A stretch of DNA of 64,000 nt from Cyprinodon diabolis. Taxonomy: Eukaryota > Chordata > Actinopteri > Cyprinodontiformes > Cyprinodontidae. The stretch is from contig CM060069.1 in assembly GCA_030533445.1 (NCBI GenBank), forward strand, positions 2,326,756 through 2,390,755, read 5' to 3'. The notes beneath the pieces were generated by a model. That model was not told the DNA's origin, searched no databases, and saw only the letters and a program-made list of their open reading frames with translations. The translations under genes and the position numbers were made by a program. Each line of letters begins with the position of its first letter. Position 1 is the first letter of the stretch. This document shows positions 24,155 to 37,812 of this stretch, in pieces.

Positions 24155-25995
24155 TGAGAGGCTGGCTAGCTCTATGAGTGGCTGGCTAACTCTATGAGTG
24201 GCTGGCTAGCTCTATGAGTGGCTGGCTAGCTGGCTAGCTCTATGAGTGGCTGGCTAACTCTATGAGTGGCTGGCTAGCTCTATGAGTGGCTGGCTAACTT
24301 TATGAGTGGCTGGCTAGCTCTATGAGTGGCTGGCTAACTCTATGAGTGGCTGCCTAGTTCTATGAGTGGCTGGCTAGCTCTATGAGTGGCTGGCTAGCTC
24401 TATGAGTGGCTGGCTAGCTGTATGAGTGTCTGGCTAGCTGGCTAGCTCTATGAACGGCTGGCTAGCTGGCTACCTCTATGAGTTGCTGGCTAGCTCTATG
24501 AGTGGCTGGCTAGCTGGCTACTTCTATAAGTTGCTGGCTAGCTCTATGAGTGGCTGGCTAGCTGGCTACCTCTATGAGTGGCTGGCTAGCTCTATGAGTG
24601 GCTAGCTAACTCTATGAGTGGCTGGCTAGCTCTATGAGTGGCTAGATAACTCTATGAGTGGCTGGCTAGCTCTATGAGTGGCTGGCTAACTTTATGAGTG
24701 GCTGGCTAGCTCTATGAGTGGCCGGCTAGCTGGCTAGCTCTATGAGTGGCTGGCTAGCTCTATGAGTAGCTGGCTAGCTCTATGAGTTGCTGGCTAGCTG
24801 GCTAGCTCTATGAAAGGCTGGCTAGCACTATGAGTTGCTGGCCAACTCTTTGAGTGGCTGGCTAGCTCTATGAGCAGCTGGCTAGCTGGCTAGCTCTATG
24901 AGTGGCTGGCTAACTCTATGAGTGGCTGGCTAGTTCTATGAGTAGCTGGCTAGCTCTATGAGTGACTGGCTAGCTCTATGAGTGTCTGGCTAGCTGGCTA
25001 GTTCTATGAATGGCTGGCTAGCTGGCTACCTCTATGAGTTGCTGGCTAGCTCTATGAGTGGCTGGCTAGCTGGCTACTTCTATGAGTTGCTGGCTAGCTC
25101 TATGAGTGGCTGGTTAGCTGGCTACCTCTATGAGTGGCTGGCTAGCTCTATGAGTGGCTGGCTAGCTGGCTACCTCTATGAGTGGCTAGCTAACTCTATG
25201 AGTGGCTGGCTAGCTCTATGAGTGGCTGGCTAACTTTATGAGTGGCTGGCTAGCTCTATGAGTGGCTGGCTAGCTGGCTACCTCTATGAGTGGCTGGCTA
25301 GCTCTATGAGTGGCTAGCTAACTCTATGAGTGGCTGGCTAGCTCTATAAGTGGCTGGCTAACTTTATGAGTGGCTGGCTAGCTCTATGAGTGGCCGGCTA
25401 GCTGGCTAGCTCTATGAGTGGCTGGCTAGCTCTATGAGTAGCTGGCTAGCTCTATGAGTTGCTGGCTAGCTGGCTAGCTCTATGAACGGCTGGCTAGCAC
25501 TATGAGTGGCTGGCCAACTCTTTGAGTGGCTGGCTAGCTTTATGAGCAGCTGGCTAGCTGGCTAGCTCTATGAGTGGCTGGCTAACTCTATGAGTGGCTG
25601 GCTAGTTCTATGAGTAGCTGGCTAGCCCTATGAGTGGCTGGCTAGCTCTATGAGTGTCTGGCTAGCTGGCTAGTTCTATGAATGGCTGGCTAGCTGGCTA
25701 GCTCTATGAGTTGCTGGCTAGCTCTATGAGTGGCTGGCTAGCTGGCTACTTCTATGAGTTGCTGGCTAGCTCTATGAGTGGCTGGTTAGCTGGCTACCTC
25801 TATGAGTGGCTGGCTAGCTCTATGAGTGGCTGGCTAGCTGGCTACCTCTATGAGTGGCTGGCTAGCTCTATGAGTGGCTGGCTAGCTGGCTACCTCTATG
25901 AGTGGCTGGCTAGCTCTACAAGCGGCTGGCTAGTTGGCTAGCTGGCTAGCTATATGAGCGGCTGGTTATATGGCTAGCTCTATGAGCGGCTGGCT
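24155..25995. repeat. 20/28-bp minisatellite (GGCTGGCTAGCTCTATGAGT)
   Basis: Tandem units of 20 bp (GTGGCTGGCTAGCTCTATGA) are mixed with 28-bp units carrying an extra GGCTAGCT. A longer pattern recurs: the landmark AGTGTCTGGCTAGCTGGCTAG appears near 24425, 24981 and 25644. Stop-free frames (for example 25006-25221 and 25711-25941) encode only the repeat peptide WLAGYLYELLASSMSG and are not genes. Confidence 0.95.
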
Positions 25996-26110
25996 CATTC
26001 CTGTTTGCTTCTTACAAACAGGAAGTGCGGGGTTCATATCCCAGCAGGGGGGGAATGAACTGCCAGTGTGGGTCCTTAGGCAAGACCCTTCAAAGCCCTT
26101 CAAGCTAATG

Positions 26111-28390
26111 CCTGCTTTGGGCAGGGTAGGTGTTCTGTCAGATCAGCATACCTATATTCAAAACTTATAAATACTCATAAAAACAGTAATATAAACATAT
26201 GACTGTAAATTCAAAGTTCTAACATTTTCATTTTTTTATAATTATTAAATATAATAAAATACAATACAATAACCAATTTTACAAAACATTCATCAGTGTG
26301 ATGGCGGTGGGGAAGAAGCTGCTGCAGAACCTGCTGGTCCTGCATTGAATGCTGTGAAGCCTCTTCACAGAGGGCAGCAGGGAGAACAGTCCATGGTGGG
26401 GGGGTGAGGGGTCATTGATGATGTCACAGCCTCTGGACAAACAGCACGGCAATGAAATGTCTTTAATGGAGGGAAGAGGAGCCCCCATGATCCTCTCTGC
26501 TGTTCTCACCTTCTTCCAGTCTGAGGCGCTGCAGCCTCCACACCACACAGTGAGACAGCTGCTCAGAACGCTCTCTATGGTGCTTCTGGAGAAGGTGGGG
26601 AGGATGGGGGGGGGGGGGGGGGGGCAGATGGGCTCTCCTCATCCTCCACAGGAAGTCCAAGTGCTTCTGGGCCCTTTGGACCAGTGAGGTGGTCTTTCCA
26701 GTCCAGGTGAGGGTGTCTGTGATGAATGTGGTGCTGCTGACCACCTCTACAGCTGAGCTGTTGATGACCAGTGGAGCGTGGTTAGGCCGGTTCTTCCTGA
26801 AGTCCACCATGATCTCCATGGTCTTCTCCACCTTCAGGATCAGGCTATTATCTCTGCACCACCAGCTGCTCCACCTCCTCTCTGTAGTCCAGGTGGTTGT
26901 CGTCTCTGATGAGGCCCACCACCGTGGTGTCGTCTGCAAACTTCACCATGTGATTGGTGGTGAACCTGGGGACGCAGTCGTGTGTCATCAGGGTGAACAG
27001 CAGGGGGCTCAGGACGCAGCCCTGAGGGGAGGGGCTTAGACTGATGACATCAGAGGCGTTCTGTCCGACTAGGACTGACTGAGGTCTGTTGGTGAGGAAG
27101 TCTAGCAGCCAATAGCAGAGGGGTGTATTGAAGCCCAGCTGTTCCAGTTTGCTCATCAGATGCTGTGGGATGATGGTGCTGAAAGCTGAACTGAAGTCCA
27201 GGAACAGAATCCGCACGTGGGTGTTCTTCTCTTCCAGGTGTGTCAGGCTCAGGTGGAGAGCTCAGTGGAGCGGTTCCGTCGGTAGGCAAACTGAAACGGG
27301 TCGAATGTTGGCGGCAGACTGGAGACGATGTGTTCTTTAACCAGCCCTTCGAAAACTCTTCATCACGATTAGAGTCAGTGCGACAGGCCGCTAATCATTG
27401 AGGGAGGTGACCTGAGGCTTCTTTGGGACTGGAATAATGGAGGCAGACTGGAAGCATGCTGGTACTATGGACTGGTCCAGCCAGGTGTTAAAGATGTCTG
27501 TGAGGACAGCAGCCAGCTGATCTGCACACTCCTTATACACCTGCCCAGGTATGTTATCAGGCCCTGGGGCCTTCCTTGGATTGACTCTCCTCAGAGTTTT
27601 GCTCACTTCAGCTACGTCCAGGTTTAGTGCCTCCTCCCCCTGGTGTGGAACAGCTTTCACTGCTGGAGGCTGTTTAGTGCCTCTAACCTTCCAAAGAAGT
27701 TGTTCAGTTCATTTAGGAAGTCAGTGTTTGCTGCATCTACCGGGGGGAGGGTGTGTTGTAGTCTGTGATCATCCGAATGCCTTTCCACATTCTCCTGGTT
27801 TTGCTGTCGTCATGGAAAAGATCCTGGATCTTCTAGCTGTGGTTCTGCTTCGCTGATCTGATGGCATGGTTTAAGTTGCCACGCGCTTTTCTCAGTGCCT
27901 CTTTATCACCAGACTTGAAAGCTGAGTTCGGGGCTTTTAGAGATTTTCGAACCTCTCCATTCATCCAGGGTGGTTGGTTGGCCAGGATGGTGATGTTATT
28001 TTTGATGATGACCTCCTCAATGCGTTTGTTGATGTAGGCTGACACAGTCATGGCATACTCATCGATATTTAATAAGTTGTCATATGTTGCTGCAGCCTTG
28101 AAGATGTTCCAGTCAGAGCATTGAAAACAGACTTGGAGTGTCTCCATGGCGCCCTCAGACCACACTCTGACCTCTTTAACTGTCGGTTTATACTATTTAA
28201 GGACAGAAAACACCAAAAAGTAAATAATTAAATTGTTTTTTTGTACATGACTAAAGGGATACATGCCCGTTGAAGTAGTTTAAAGTTATTTTTTTGTACA
28301 AAACTAAAGGGATAAACTAAAGGGTTGAATCGGTATTGACTAAGGGTATGCTGGTCTGACTGAGTGTACTCATCTGACAGAACAAGGGTA
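26111..28390. mobile_element. TIR-like repeat split by a LINE
   Basis: The left part (26111-26170) begins GGTGTTCTGTCAGATCAGCATACC. The right part (28200-28390) contains GGTATGCTGGTCTGAC and ends ATCTGACAGAACA, its approximate reverse complement. The same pair frames 48535-50330. The LINE remnant lies between the two halves here, so the LINE probably inserted into an older copy of this terminal-inverted-repeat element. Exact ends were not resolved. Confidence 0.45.
26270..28190 (-). pseudogene. L2-like LINE reverse transcriptase remnant
   Basis: Read on the minus strand: a post-endonuclease linker (28165-27833; WSEGAMETLQ, QPPWMNGEVRKSLKA), the N-terminal part of the reverse transcriptase (27660-27391; NPRKAPGPDNIPGQV), then [29 protein letters not shown] and the catalytic FADDTTVVG near 26920-26945. 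The C-terminal part (KVEKTMEIMVDFRK, then the WR-RRAH region) follows in another frame to about 26463. The frame is broken several times and the 5' endonuclease part is missing. The phrases resemble the teleost L2/Maui group of non-LTR retrotransposons. The 3' end is AT-rich near 26230. Confidence 0.8.
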
Positions 28391-28835
28391 TTTCAGTTGA
28401 ACACAGAGATTTAATTTTGTTGATCTGTACTTGTGACAATGTAATGACAATAAAACGCTGGAAAAAATAAATAAAGCTACTGCAGAGCTGATGGATATAT
28501 GTATGAGTAAGTACTGCCAGTAGATGGCGTTAATGTTAGTGTCTACATAGACTTTCAGGCGCAGAAGGGGAAAGTAGAGACTATCAGTCTGAATGTTTGG
28601 TGTATATTAATTAACCTAAACATAAATACATGGGTTTGTTTATTTGTTTATTATTTAAGGCAGAATTTATGACAGACTCCCTTTAAAACTTTTATGAACC
28701 AAACAAACTTTGTAGTTTAATTCAAAGCTTTGAATTAAACAAAAGTCCAGGAGCAACCCTTTGTCAAACAGGATTAGTTTTTAAATGACTGCTTTCCTCA
28801 TCTGAGCAGGACTGTAACCTTAAAATAAATCTTTT
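28391..28835. other. Intron sequence without recognised features
   Basis: AT-rich sequence between the LINE-bearing repeat and the TGGA array; nothing recognisable. Confidence 0.5.
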
Positions 28836-31800
28836 TGGATGGATGGATGGATGATGGATGGATGGATGGATGGATGATGGATGGATGGATGGATGGATGA
28901 TGGATGGATGATGGATGATGGATGGATGATGGATGGATGATGGATGGATGGATGATGGATGGATGGATGGATGGATGATGGATGGATGATGGATGATGGA
29001 TGGATGGATGGATGGATGGATGGATGATGGATGGATGGATGGATGGATGGATGATGGATGGATGATGGATGGATGGATGAGGGATGGATGATGGATGGAT
29101 GGATGGATGGATGATGGATGGATGGATGATGGATGGATGGATGGATGGATGGATGGATGGATGGATGGATGATGGATGATGGATGGATGATGGATGGATA
29201 ATGGATGGATGATGGATGGATGGATGATGGATGGATGGATGGATGATGGATGGATGGATGGATGGATGGATGATGGATGGATGGATGATGGATGGATGAT
29301 GGATGGATGGATGGATGATGGATGGATGATGGATGGATGATGGATGGATGGATGGATGATGGATGGATGGATGGATGGATGGATGATGGATGGATGGATG
29401 ATGGATGATGGATGGATGGATGGATGGATGATGGATGGATGGCTGGATGGATGGATGATGGATGGATGATGGATGATGGATGGATGATGGATGGATGATG
29501 GATGGATGATGGATGGATGGATGGATGGATGGATGATGGATGATGGATGGATGATGGATGGATGGATGATGGATGGATGGATGGATGGATGATGGATGGA
29601 TGGATGGATGGATGGATGGATGGATGGATGATGGATGGATGGATGGATGAATGATGGATGGATGATGGATGGATGGATGGATGATGGATGGATGATGGAT
29701 GGATGGATGGATGATGAATGGATGGATGGATGATGGATGGATGGATGGATGGATGATGGATGGATGGATGGATGAATGATGGGTGGATTGATCGATGGAT
29801 GGATGATGGATGGATGGATGATGATGGATGGATGGATGGATGGTGGATGGATGGATGGATGGATGGATGGATGATGGATGGATTGATCGAGGGATGGATG
29901 ATGGATGGATGGATGGATGATGGATGGATGGATGAATGATGGATGGATGGATGATGGATGGATGGATGATGGATGGATTGATCGAGGGATGGATGATGGA
30001 TGGATGGATGGATGATGGATGGATGGATGGATGGATGATGGATGGATGGATGAATGATGGATGGATGGATGGATGGATGATGGATGGATGGATGGATGGA
30101 TGAATGATGGATGGATGGATGAATGATGGATGGAAGGATGGATGGATGATGGATGGATGGATGATGGATGGATGGATGGATTATGGATGATGGATGGATG
30201 GATGGATGGATGATGGATGGATGGATGGATGGATGATGGATGATGGATGGATGGATGGATGATGGATGGATGGCTGGATGATGGATGGATTGATCGATGG
30301 ATGGATGATGGATGGATGGATGGATGGATGATGGATGGATGGATGATGGATGGATGGATGGATGATGGATGGATGATGGATGGATGAATGATGGATGGAT
30401 GGATGGATGATGGATGGATGGATGATAGATGGATTGATCAATGGATGGATGATGGATGGATGGATGGATGGATGGAAGGATGATGGATGGATGGATGGAT
30501 GGATGATGGATGGATGATGGATGGATGGATGGATGGATGGATGGATGGAAGGATGATGGATGGATGGATGGATGGATGATGGATGGATGATGGATGGATG
30601 GATGAATGATGGATGGATGGATGGATGGATGGATGATGGATGGATGGATGAATGATGGATGGATGGATGAATGATGGATGGAAGGATGGATGGATGATGG
30701 ATGGATGGATGAATGATGGATGGATGGATGATGGATGGATGGATGATGGATGGATGATGGATGGATGGATGGATGATGGATTGATGATGGATGGATGATG
30801 GATGGATGGATGAATGATGGATGGATGGATGGATGATGGATCGATGAATGAATGATGGATGGATGGATGAATGATGGATGGATGGATGGATGGATGGATG
30901 ATGGATGGATGGATGGATGATGGATAGATGGATGGATGATGGATGGATGGATGATGGATGGATGGATGGATGAATGATGGATGGATGGATGGATGATGGA
31001 TGGATGGATGGATGGATGATGGATGGATGGATGATGGATGGATGATGGATGGATGGATGGATGATGATGGATGGATGGATGGATGGATGGATGGATGAAT
31101 GATGGATGGAAGGATGGATGGATGATGGATGGATGGATGAATGATGGATGGATGGATGGATTATGGATGGATGATGGATGGATGGATGGATGATGGATGG
31201 ATGGATGATGGATGGATGATGGATGGATGGATGGATGATGGATGGATGGATGGATGGATGATGGATGGATGATGGATGGATGGATGGATGATGGATGGAT
31301 GGATGGATGGATGGATTGATGATGGATGGATGGATGGATGATGGATGGATGATGGATGGATGATGGATGGATGGATGGATGGATGATGGATGGATGGATG
31401 ATTGATTGATGGATGGATGGATGGATGATGGATGGATGGATGATGGATGGATGGATGGATGATGGATGGATGATGGATGGATGGATGGATGGATGATGGA
31501 TGGATGGATGGATGATGGATGATGGATGGATGGATGGATGGATGATGGATGGATGGATGGATGATGGATGGATGGATGGATGGATGGATGATGGATGGAT
31601 GATGGATGGATGATGGATGGATGGATGATGGATGGATGGATGGATGGATGGATGATGGATGGATGATGGATGGATGATGGATGGATGGATGGATGGATGG
31701 ATGGATGATGGATGGATGGATGGATGGATGATGGATGGATGATGGATGGATGGATGAGGGATGGATGATGGATGGATGGATGGATGGATGATGGATGGAT

Positions 31801-34800
31801 GGATGGATGGATGATGGATGGATGATGGATGGATAATGGATGGATGATGGATGGATGGATGATGGATGGATGGATGATGGATGGATGGATTGATGGATGA
31901 TGGATGGATGGATGATGGATGGATGATGGATGGATGGATGGATGATGGATGGATGGATGATGGATGGATGGATGGATGATGGATGGATGGATGGATGGAT
32001 GGATGGATGATGGATGGATGGATGATGGATGATGGATGGATGGATGGATGGATGGATGATGGATGGATGGATGATGGATGGATGATGGATGGATGATGGA
32101 TGGATGGATGGATGGATGAATGATGGATGATGGATGGAGGATGGATGGATGGATGATGGATGGATGGATGGATGGATGGATGATGGATGGATGGATGATG
32201 GATGGATGGATGGATGGATGGATGGATGGATGGATGATGGATGGATGGATGAAAGATGGATGGATGATGGATGGATGGATGGATGATGGATGGATGATGG
32301 ATGGATGGATGGATGATGAATGGATGGATGGATGATGGATGGATGGATGGATGGATGATGGATGGATGGATGGATGAATGATGGGTGGATTGATCGATGG
32401 ATGGATGATGGATGGATGGATGATGATGGATGGATGGATGGATGGTGGATGGATGGATGGATGGATGGATGGATGGATGATGGATGGATTGATCGAGGGA
32501 TGGATGATGGATGGATGGATGGATGATGGATGGATGGATGAATGATGGATGGATGGATGATGGATGGATGGATGATGGATGGATTGATCGAGGGATGGAT
32601 GATGGATGAATGGATGGATGATGGATGGATGGATGGATGGATGATGGATGGTTGGATGAATGATGGATGGATGGATGGATGATGGATGGATGGATGGATG
32701 GATGAATGATGGATGGATGGATGAATGATGGATGGAAGGATGGATGGGTGATGGATGGATGGATGATGGATGGATGGATGGATTATGGATGATGGATGGA
32801 TGGATGGATGGATGATGGATGGATGGATGGATGGATGGATGATGGATGGATGGATGGATGATGGATGGATGGCTGGATGATGGATGGATTGATCGATGGA
32901 TGGATGATGGATGGATGGATGGATGGATGATGGATGGATGGATGATGGATGGATGGATGGATGATGGATGGATGATGGATGGATGAATGATGGATGGATG
33001 GATGGATTGATGGATGGATGATGGATGGATGGATGGATGGATGGAAGGATGATGGATGGATGGATGATGGATGGATGATGGATGGATGGATGAATGATGG
33101 ATGGATGGATGGATGATGGATGGATGGATGAATGATGGATGGATGGATGAATGATGGATGGAAGGATGGATGGATGATGGATGGATGATGGATGGATGGA
33201 TGGATGGATGGAAGGATGATGGATGGATGGATGGATGGATGATGGATGGATGATGGATGGATGGATGAATGATGGATGGATGGATGGATGATGGATGGAT
33301 GGATGAATGATGGATGGATGGATGAATGATGGATGGAAGGATGGATGGATGATGGATGGATGGATGAATGATGGATGGATGGATGATGGATGGATGGATG
33401 ATGGATGGATGATGGATGGATGGATGGATGGATGATGGATTGATGATGGATGGATGATGGATGGATGGATGAATGATGGATGGATGGATGATGGATCGAT
33501 GAATGAATGATGGATGGATGGATGAATGATGGATGGATGGATGGATGGATGGATGGATGATGGATGGATGGATGGATGATGGATAGATGGATGGATGATG
33601 GATGGATGGATGATGGATGGATGGATGGATGAATGATGGATGGATGGATGGATGATGGATGGATGGATGGATGGATGATGGATGGATGGATGATGGATGG
33701 ATGATGGATGGATGGATGGATGATGATGGATGGATGGATGGATGGATGGATGGATGGATGGATGGATGAATGATGGATGGAAGGATGGATGGATGATGGA
33801 TGGATGGATGAATGATGGATGGATGATGGATGGATGAATGAATGATGGATGGATGGATGAATGATGGATGGATGGATGGATGATGGATGGATGGATGGAT
33901 GATGGATAGATGGATGGATGGATGGATGATGGATGGATGGATGGATGAATGATGGATGGATGGATGGATGGATGATGGATGGATGGTTGGATGATGGATG
34001 GATGGATGATGGATGGATGATGGATGGATGGATGGATGATGATGGATGGATGGATGGATGGATGATGGATGGATGGATGGATGGATGGATGGATTATGGA
34101 TGGATGATGGATGGATGGATGGATGATGGATGGATGATGCATGGATGGATGATGGATGGATGATGGATGGATGGATAGATGATGGATGGATGGATGATGG
34201 ATGGATGATGGATGGATGGATGGATGATGGATGGATGGATGGATGGATGGATTGATGATGGATGGATGGATGGATGGATGATGGATGGATGATGGATGGA
34301 TGATGGATGGATGGATGGATGATGAATGGATGGATGATTGATTGATGGATGGATGGATGGATGATGGATGGATGGATGATGGATGGATGGATGGATGATG
34401 GATGGATGATGGATGATGGATGGATGGATGGATGATGGATGGATGATGGATGGATGGATGGATGGATGATGGATGGATGATGGATGGATGGATGGATGAT
34501 GGATGGATGGATGGATGGATGGATGGATGGATGGATGGATGGATGGATGATGGATGGATGATGGGTGGATGATGGATGGATGGATGGATGGATGGATGGA
34601 TGGATGGATGATGGATGGATGGATGGATGGATGGATGATTGATTGATTGATGGATGGATGGATGGATGATGGATGGATGGATGGATGGATGGATGATGGA
34701 TGGATGATGGATGGATGATTGATTGATGGATGGATGATTGATTGATGGATGGATGGATGGATGGATGGATGGATGATGGATGGATGGATGGATGGATGAT

Positions 34801-34914
34801 GGATGGATGGATGGATGGATGGATGGATGGATGATGGATGGAAGATGGATGGATGGATGGATGATGGATGGATGATGGATGGATGATTGATTGATGGATG
34901 GATGATTGATTGAT
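28836..34914. repeat. Six-kilobase TGGA/TGA tandem array
   Basis: Almost pure TGGA tetranucleotides, interrupted by single TGA triplets and rare variants (GAAT, GGGT, GATTGATC). Long minus-strand stop-free frames (31161-34142 and 34094-34960) encode only His-Pro-Ser-Ile repeats and are not genes. Higher-order copying is visible: the landmark GGGTGGATTGATCG at 29781 recurs at 32383 and TTATGGATGATGG at 30181 recurs at 32783, both an offset of 2602 bp. Confidence 0.97.
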
Positions 34915-35215
34915 GGACTGTGTTTGTAGGCCCGTCAGATGGCGTTCCCCCCGATGTCATTTACGTTGAGTTGCAATAAATGCTAAACTCTCTGCAGTCT
35001 CTATTCAGATGGCTTTGGAAACACACGACGAGAAGATGGGGGGTGAGGGTTACGGGGGCGAGAAAGACAAAAGTAACACAATAGTTACTTTTACTAGTAA
35101 CTAGTTACTTTTATTGTGGAGTAACTCAGTTAGTAACTCAGTTACCTTTTGGGAGAAGCAACTAGTAACTATAGCTAATTACTTTTTCAAAGTAACGTGC
35201 CCAACACTGCTCTCG
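34915..35215. other. Spacer with an AGTAACT-rich transposon end
   Basis: 35070-35205 repeats AGTAACT/AGTTAC motifs in both orientations (AGTTACTTTT, AGTAACTAGTTACTTTT). These are typical of the ends of a common teleost hAT-like repeat. No gene. Confidence 0.4.
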
Positions 35216-36640
35216 GAGGACATTCTGGTACCATTCTGTATTCATGGCTGTGTTTTTAGGTCAGACTGTGAGAGCCGACTCCCTTGGCTGAGAAGCAACC
35301 CCACACATGAATGGTTTCAGGATGCTTTACAGTCGGCATGAGACCAGACTGCTGGTAGCGCTCACCTGGTCTTCTCCCAACCAGCTGTTTTCCAGATGTC
35401 CCAAACAATGGGAAAGGGGATTGATGAGAGAAAATGACTTTCCCCCAGTCCTCAGCAGTCCACTCCCTGTCCCTTTAGCAGGATATCAGTCTGTCCCTGA
35501 TGGTTTTCCTGGAGAGAAGTGGCTTCTTTGCTGCCCTCCTTCAGACCAGGCCTTGCTCCAAGAGTCTCCGCCTCACAGTGCAGATGCACTCACACCTGCC
35601 TGCTGCCATTCCTGAGCAAGCTCTGCACCGCTGGTAGCCCGATCCCGCAGCTCAAACACTTTTCAGAGACGGTCCTGGCGCTCGCTGGTCTTTCTTGGGC
35701 GCCCTGGAGCCTTTTTGGCAACAATGGAACCTCTCTCCTTGAAGTTCTTGATGATGTCATAGATTGCTGGCTGAGGTGCAATCTTTTTAGCTGCCATTCT
35801 CTTACCTGTTTGGCCATTTTTGTGCAGTGCAATGATGACTGCAGGTGTTTCTTTAGGGATAACCATGGTTGACAGCAGAGAAACAATGATGCCAAGCACC
35901 AGCCTCTTTTTAAAGTGTCCAGTGTCGTCATTCTGACTGAATCCTGACAGATTGATCTCCAGCCCTGTCCTCATCACCACCCACACCCACACCTGTGTTA
36001 ATGGACCAATCATTGAAACCATGTTAGCTGCTCCTTTAAGGCAGGGCTGCAATGACTGTTAGGTTTATTCAAAGATGATTATAAAGTTAATGTGTGTGCA
36101 TATGAAACATTGAAGAAATAAGATGCTACATTCTGTCCTGTGATTCAATCAGGAGGGTCATTCTAGTTCATGACTTGTCTTCAGCCAGAAGGCATTTACA
36201 GGGTCATAAACTTTTATGACCTGCCTCTCAGCCAGTTGGTCATTCTAGGGTCATAGGACCCACCCCATTGTGTCATGTTCTGTTAATAAAAGACTCTGCT
36301 GTTCTGGTGGGGGGCAGAAAGGTGCTGAAATGTGAGCAGGCAGCCTTTCTCCTCCTGCAGGAAGCTGTGTTTGAAAATCCCTTGGTGTGTCAGATTCTTT
36401 TTTGTCCTATATGAACTCATAATTTTTTGAAGCTAACAATGACCTTCAAATGTTTTTTTTGGGGTAAAAGTTCATTTTCCAGGCAAAATATTGACTTTGC
36501 AATTAATTGCTGTTATGCTGATCACTCTTTATATCATTCTGGAGTATATGCAAATTGCTGTTATAAAAACTGAAGCAGTAATCGTTTTAAATATTAACTT
36601 TTGAATCATTCTCAAAACTTTTGGCCATGGCTGTACTTAA
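35216..36640 (-). mobile_element. Tc1-like transposon, 3'-truncated, split by a solo LTR
   Basis: Minus strand. The 5' end near 36640 reads AGTACAGCCATGGCCAAAAG, a Tc1-type terminal sequence. The transposase starts before 35880 and includes KRMAAKKIAPQPAIYDIIKN and KERGSIVAKKAPGRPRKTSE (35590-35860), i.e. the paired helix-turn-helix and the GRPR hook. Broken frames then continue through equivalents of VIFSDES, YHQSCVMPTVKH and WYQN down to about 35217, where it stops before the last catalytic acidic residue. A solo LTR sits at 36057-36438 in the 5' untranslated part. It is the same family as the + strand copy at 17617-19330. Confidence 0.82.
36057..36438 (+). mobile_element. Solo LTR, family B, 382 bp
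   Basis: Begins TGTTAGGTTT and ends GCTAACA. The 5-bp duplication ATGAC occurs on both sides (36052-36056 and 36439-36443). A polyadenylation signal lies in TTAATAAAAGAC near 36284. Internal phrases (CATATGAAACATTGAA, GGTCATAAACTTTTATGACC) recur in inverse orientation in the LTR at 37070-37484. No internal retroviral or retrotransposon genes accompany it, so the parent class is not determined. It is inserted in the Tc1-like element. Confidence 0.85.
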
Positions 36641-37006
36641 GTACATTTTTTAGGTATCTATACTTCACTCCATTACTTATTTTTTGTCCTACTTCTAAAT
36701 TCTACTTATTACATTGTCACACAAGTATGTGTACTTTCTATTCCTTACATTTTTAAAACATACGTTACTCGTTACTCTTGGCTTCGCTTTAATGCAAAAG
36801 TAATGGATTACCGGAAATAAATAAATTACCGCATGTTGTCGTACGACAGTGTCTAAACGTCCATTGCGCCACTTCTCCTGTTACCCTGAAATCCCACATC
36901 CTCCGTCACCGCTCCGCCCCACAGCACTACAGACCTCCTGAAAATCAAAGTCTACAGCCTCCGCTGTTCCTCCCGTGTTGCTACGCTCCGTCCTCTGAGC
37001 TAAAGC

Positions 37007-37066
37007 TTTAATGATAAGATCTCACATGCTCTTCTAAAGAAGAGCATGTGAGATCTTATCATTAAA
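37007..37066. repeat. Perfect 29-bp inverted repeat, 2-nt loop
   Basis: Arms 37007-37035 and 37038-37066 are exact reverse complements around AA. It ends 3 bp before the solo LTR at 37070, and the LTR's left duplication (37065-37069) overlaps the end of the right arm. Confidence 0.95.
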
Positions 37067-37069
37067 TCC

Positions 37070-37484
37070 TGTTGGGTTTTAATTCAGAGAAATGTGAGTT
37101 TAAAAGATTAAAAGGAAATAATCAACACAGAGACAGGGTTTTGTGACGTCAGCGTCTACAGAGCGGAGAGAAGCTGCTGGCTCGGAAAACAAGCACCTTC
37201 TCACACAGATCCCTTCATAGCAAAGCCTTTTATTAACAGTTTACAACATCATAGGGTGTGCCTTAAACAGAAGACCCAGTAATGATTATCTGGGGGGATG
37301 CAGGTAACAAGATAGTGTGAATTGACCATCTGGCTGGATGGAAGTCACACAACCGTGTGATTCTGACTGGAGGTCATAAAAGTTTATGACCCTTCTGGTT
37401 GATTCACAGGATAGAAATGTAGCATCCTCTTTCTTTCAATGTTTCATATGTCCACACAATAATTTTATAATTATCACTCTAACA
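37070..37484 (-). mobile_element. Solo LTR, family B, 415 bp
   Basis: On the minus strand it runs TGTTAGAGTG to ACCCAACA. The duplication AATCC flanks it (37065-37069 and 37485-37489). A TTAATAAAAGG polyadenylation signal is present on the minus strand near 37230. It shares internal text with the LTR at 36057-36438 but points the other way. Confidence 0.85.
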
Positions 37485-37812
37485 AATCCGTAGGAGCAAA
37501 ACATCCAGAAATGAACGCTTAATTTAATAAGACGTATTAAAAAAATCCCCATCAGCATCCAGCAGATGTTCAGTTTCTAATTGAGATGAGAAATCTGCTT
37601 CCTGGTCTGTTGGAGTATCAATAGTTTGCATCCAATCTTTTAAATAAACAGTGTTAGTTTAATTAAATATATAAGAATTATGCTCTAATTTATAGTTATT
37701 ACCGATCTGTTGTTTATATATTTTATATTTGACAAACCGGATCTTCTCGCCGTTCTTTCTCCTGTTTGGTGCGATTGCTATAGCGGATCTTGATCTGGCC
37801 GGACCGGAGCGG

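Noticed and set aside
31161..34142. 993-codon minus-strand open frame
   Set aside because: It is pure TGGA array; the His-Pro-Ser-Ile peptide is a by-product of the repeat, with no start context or domain.
35519..35872. 117-codon plus-strand frame
   Set aside because: Antisense shadow of the Tc1-like transposase at 35216-36640.
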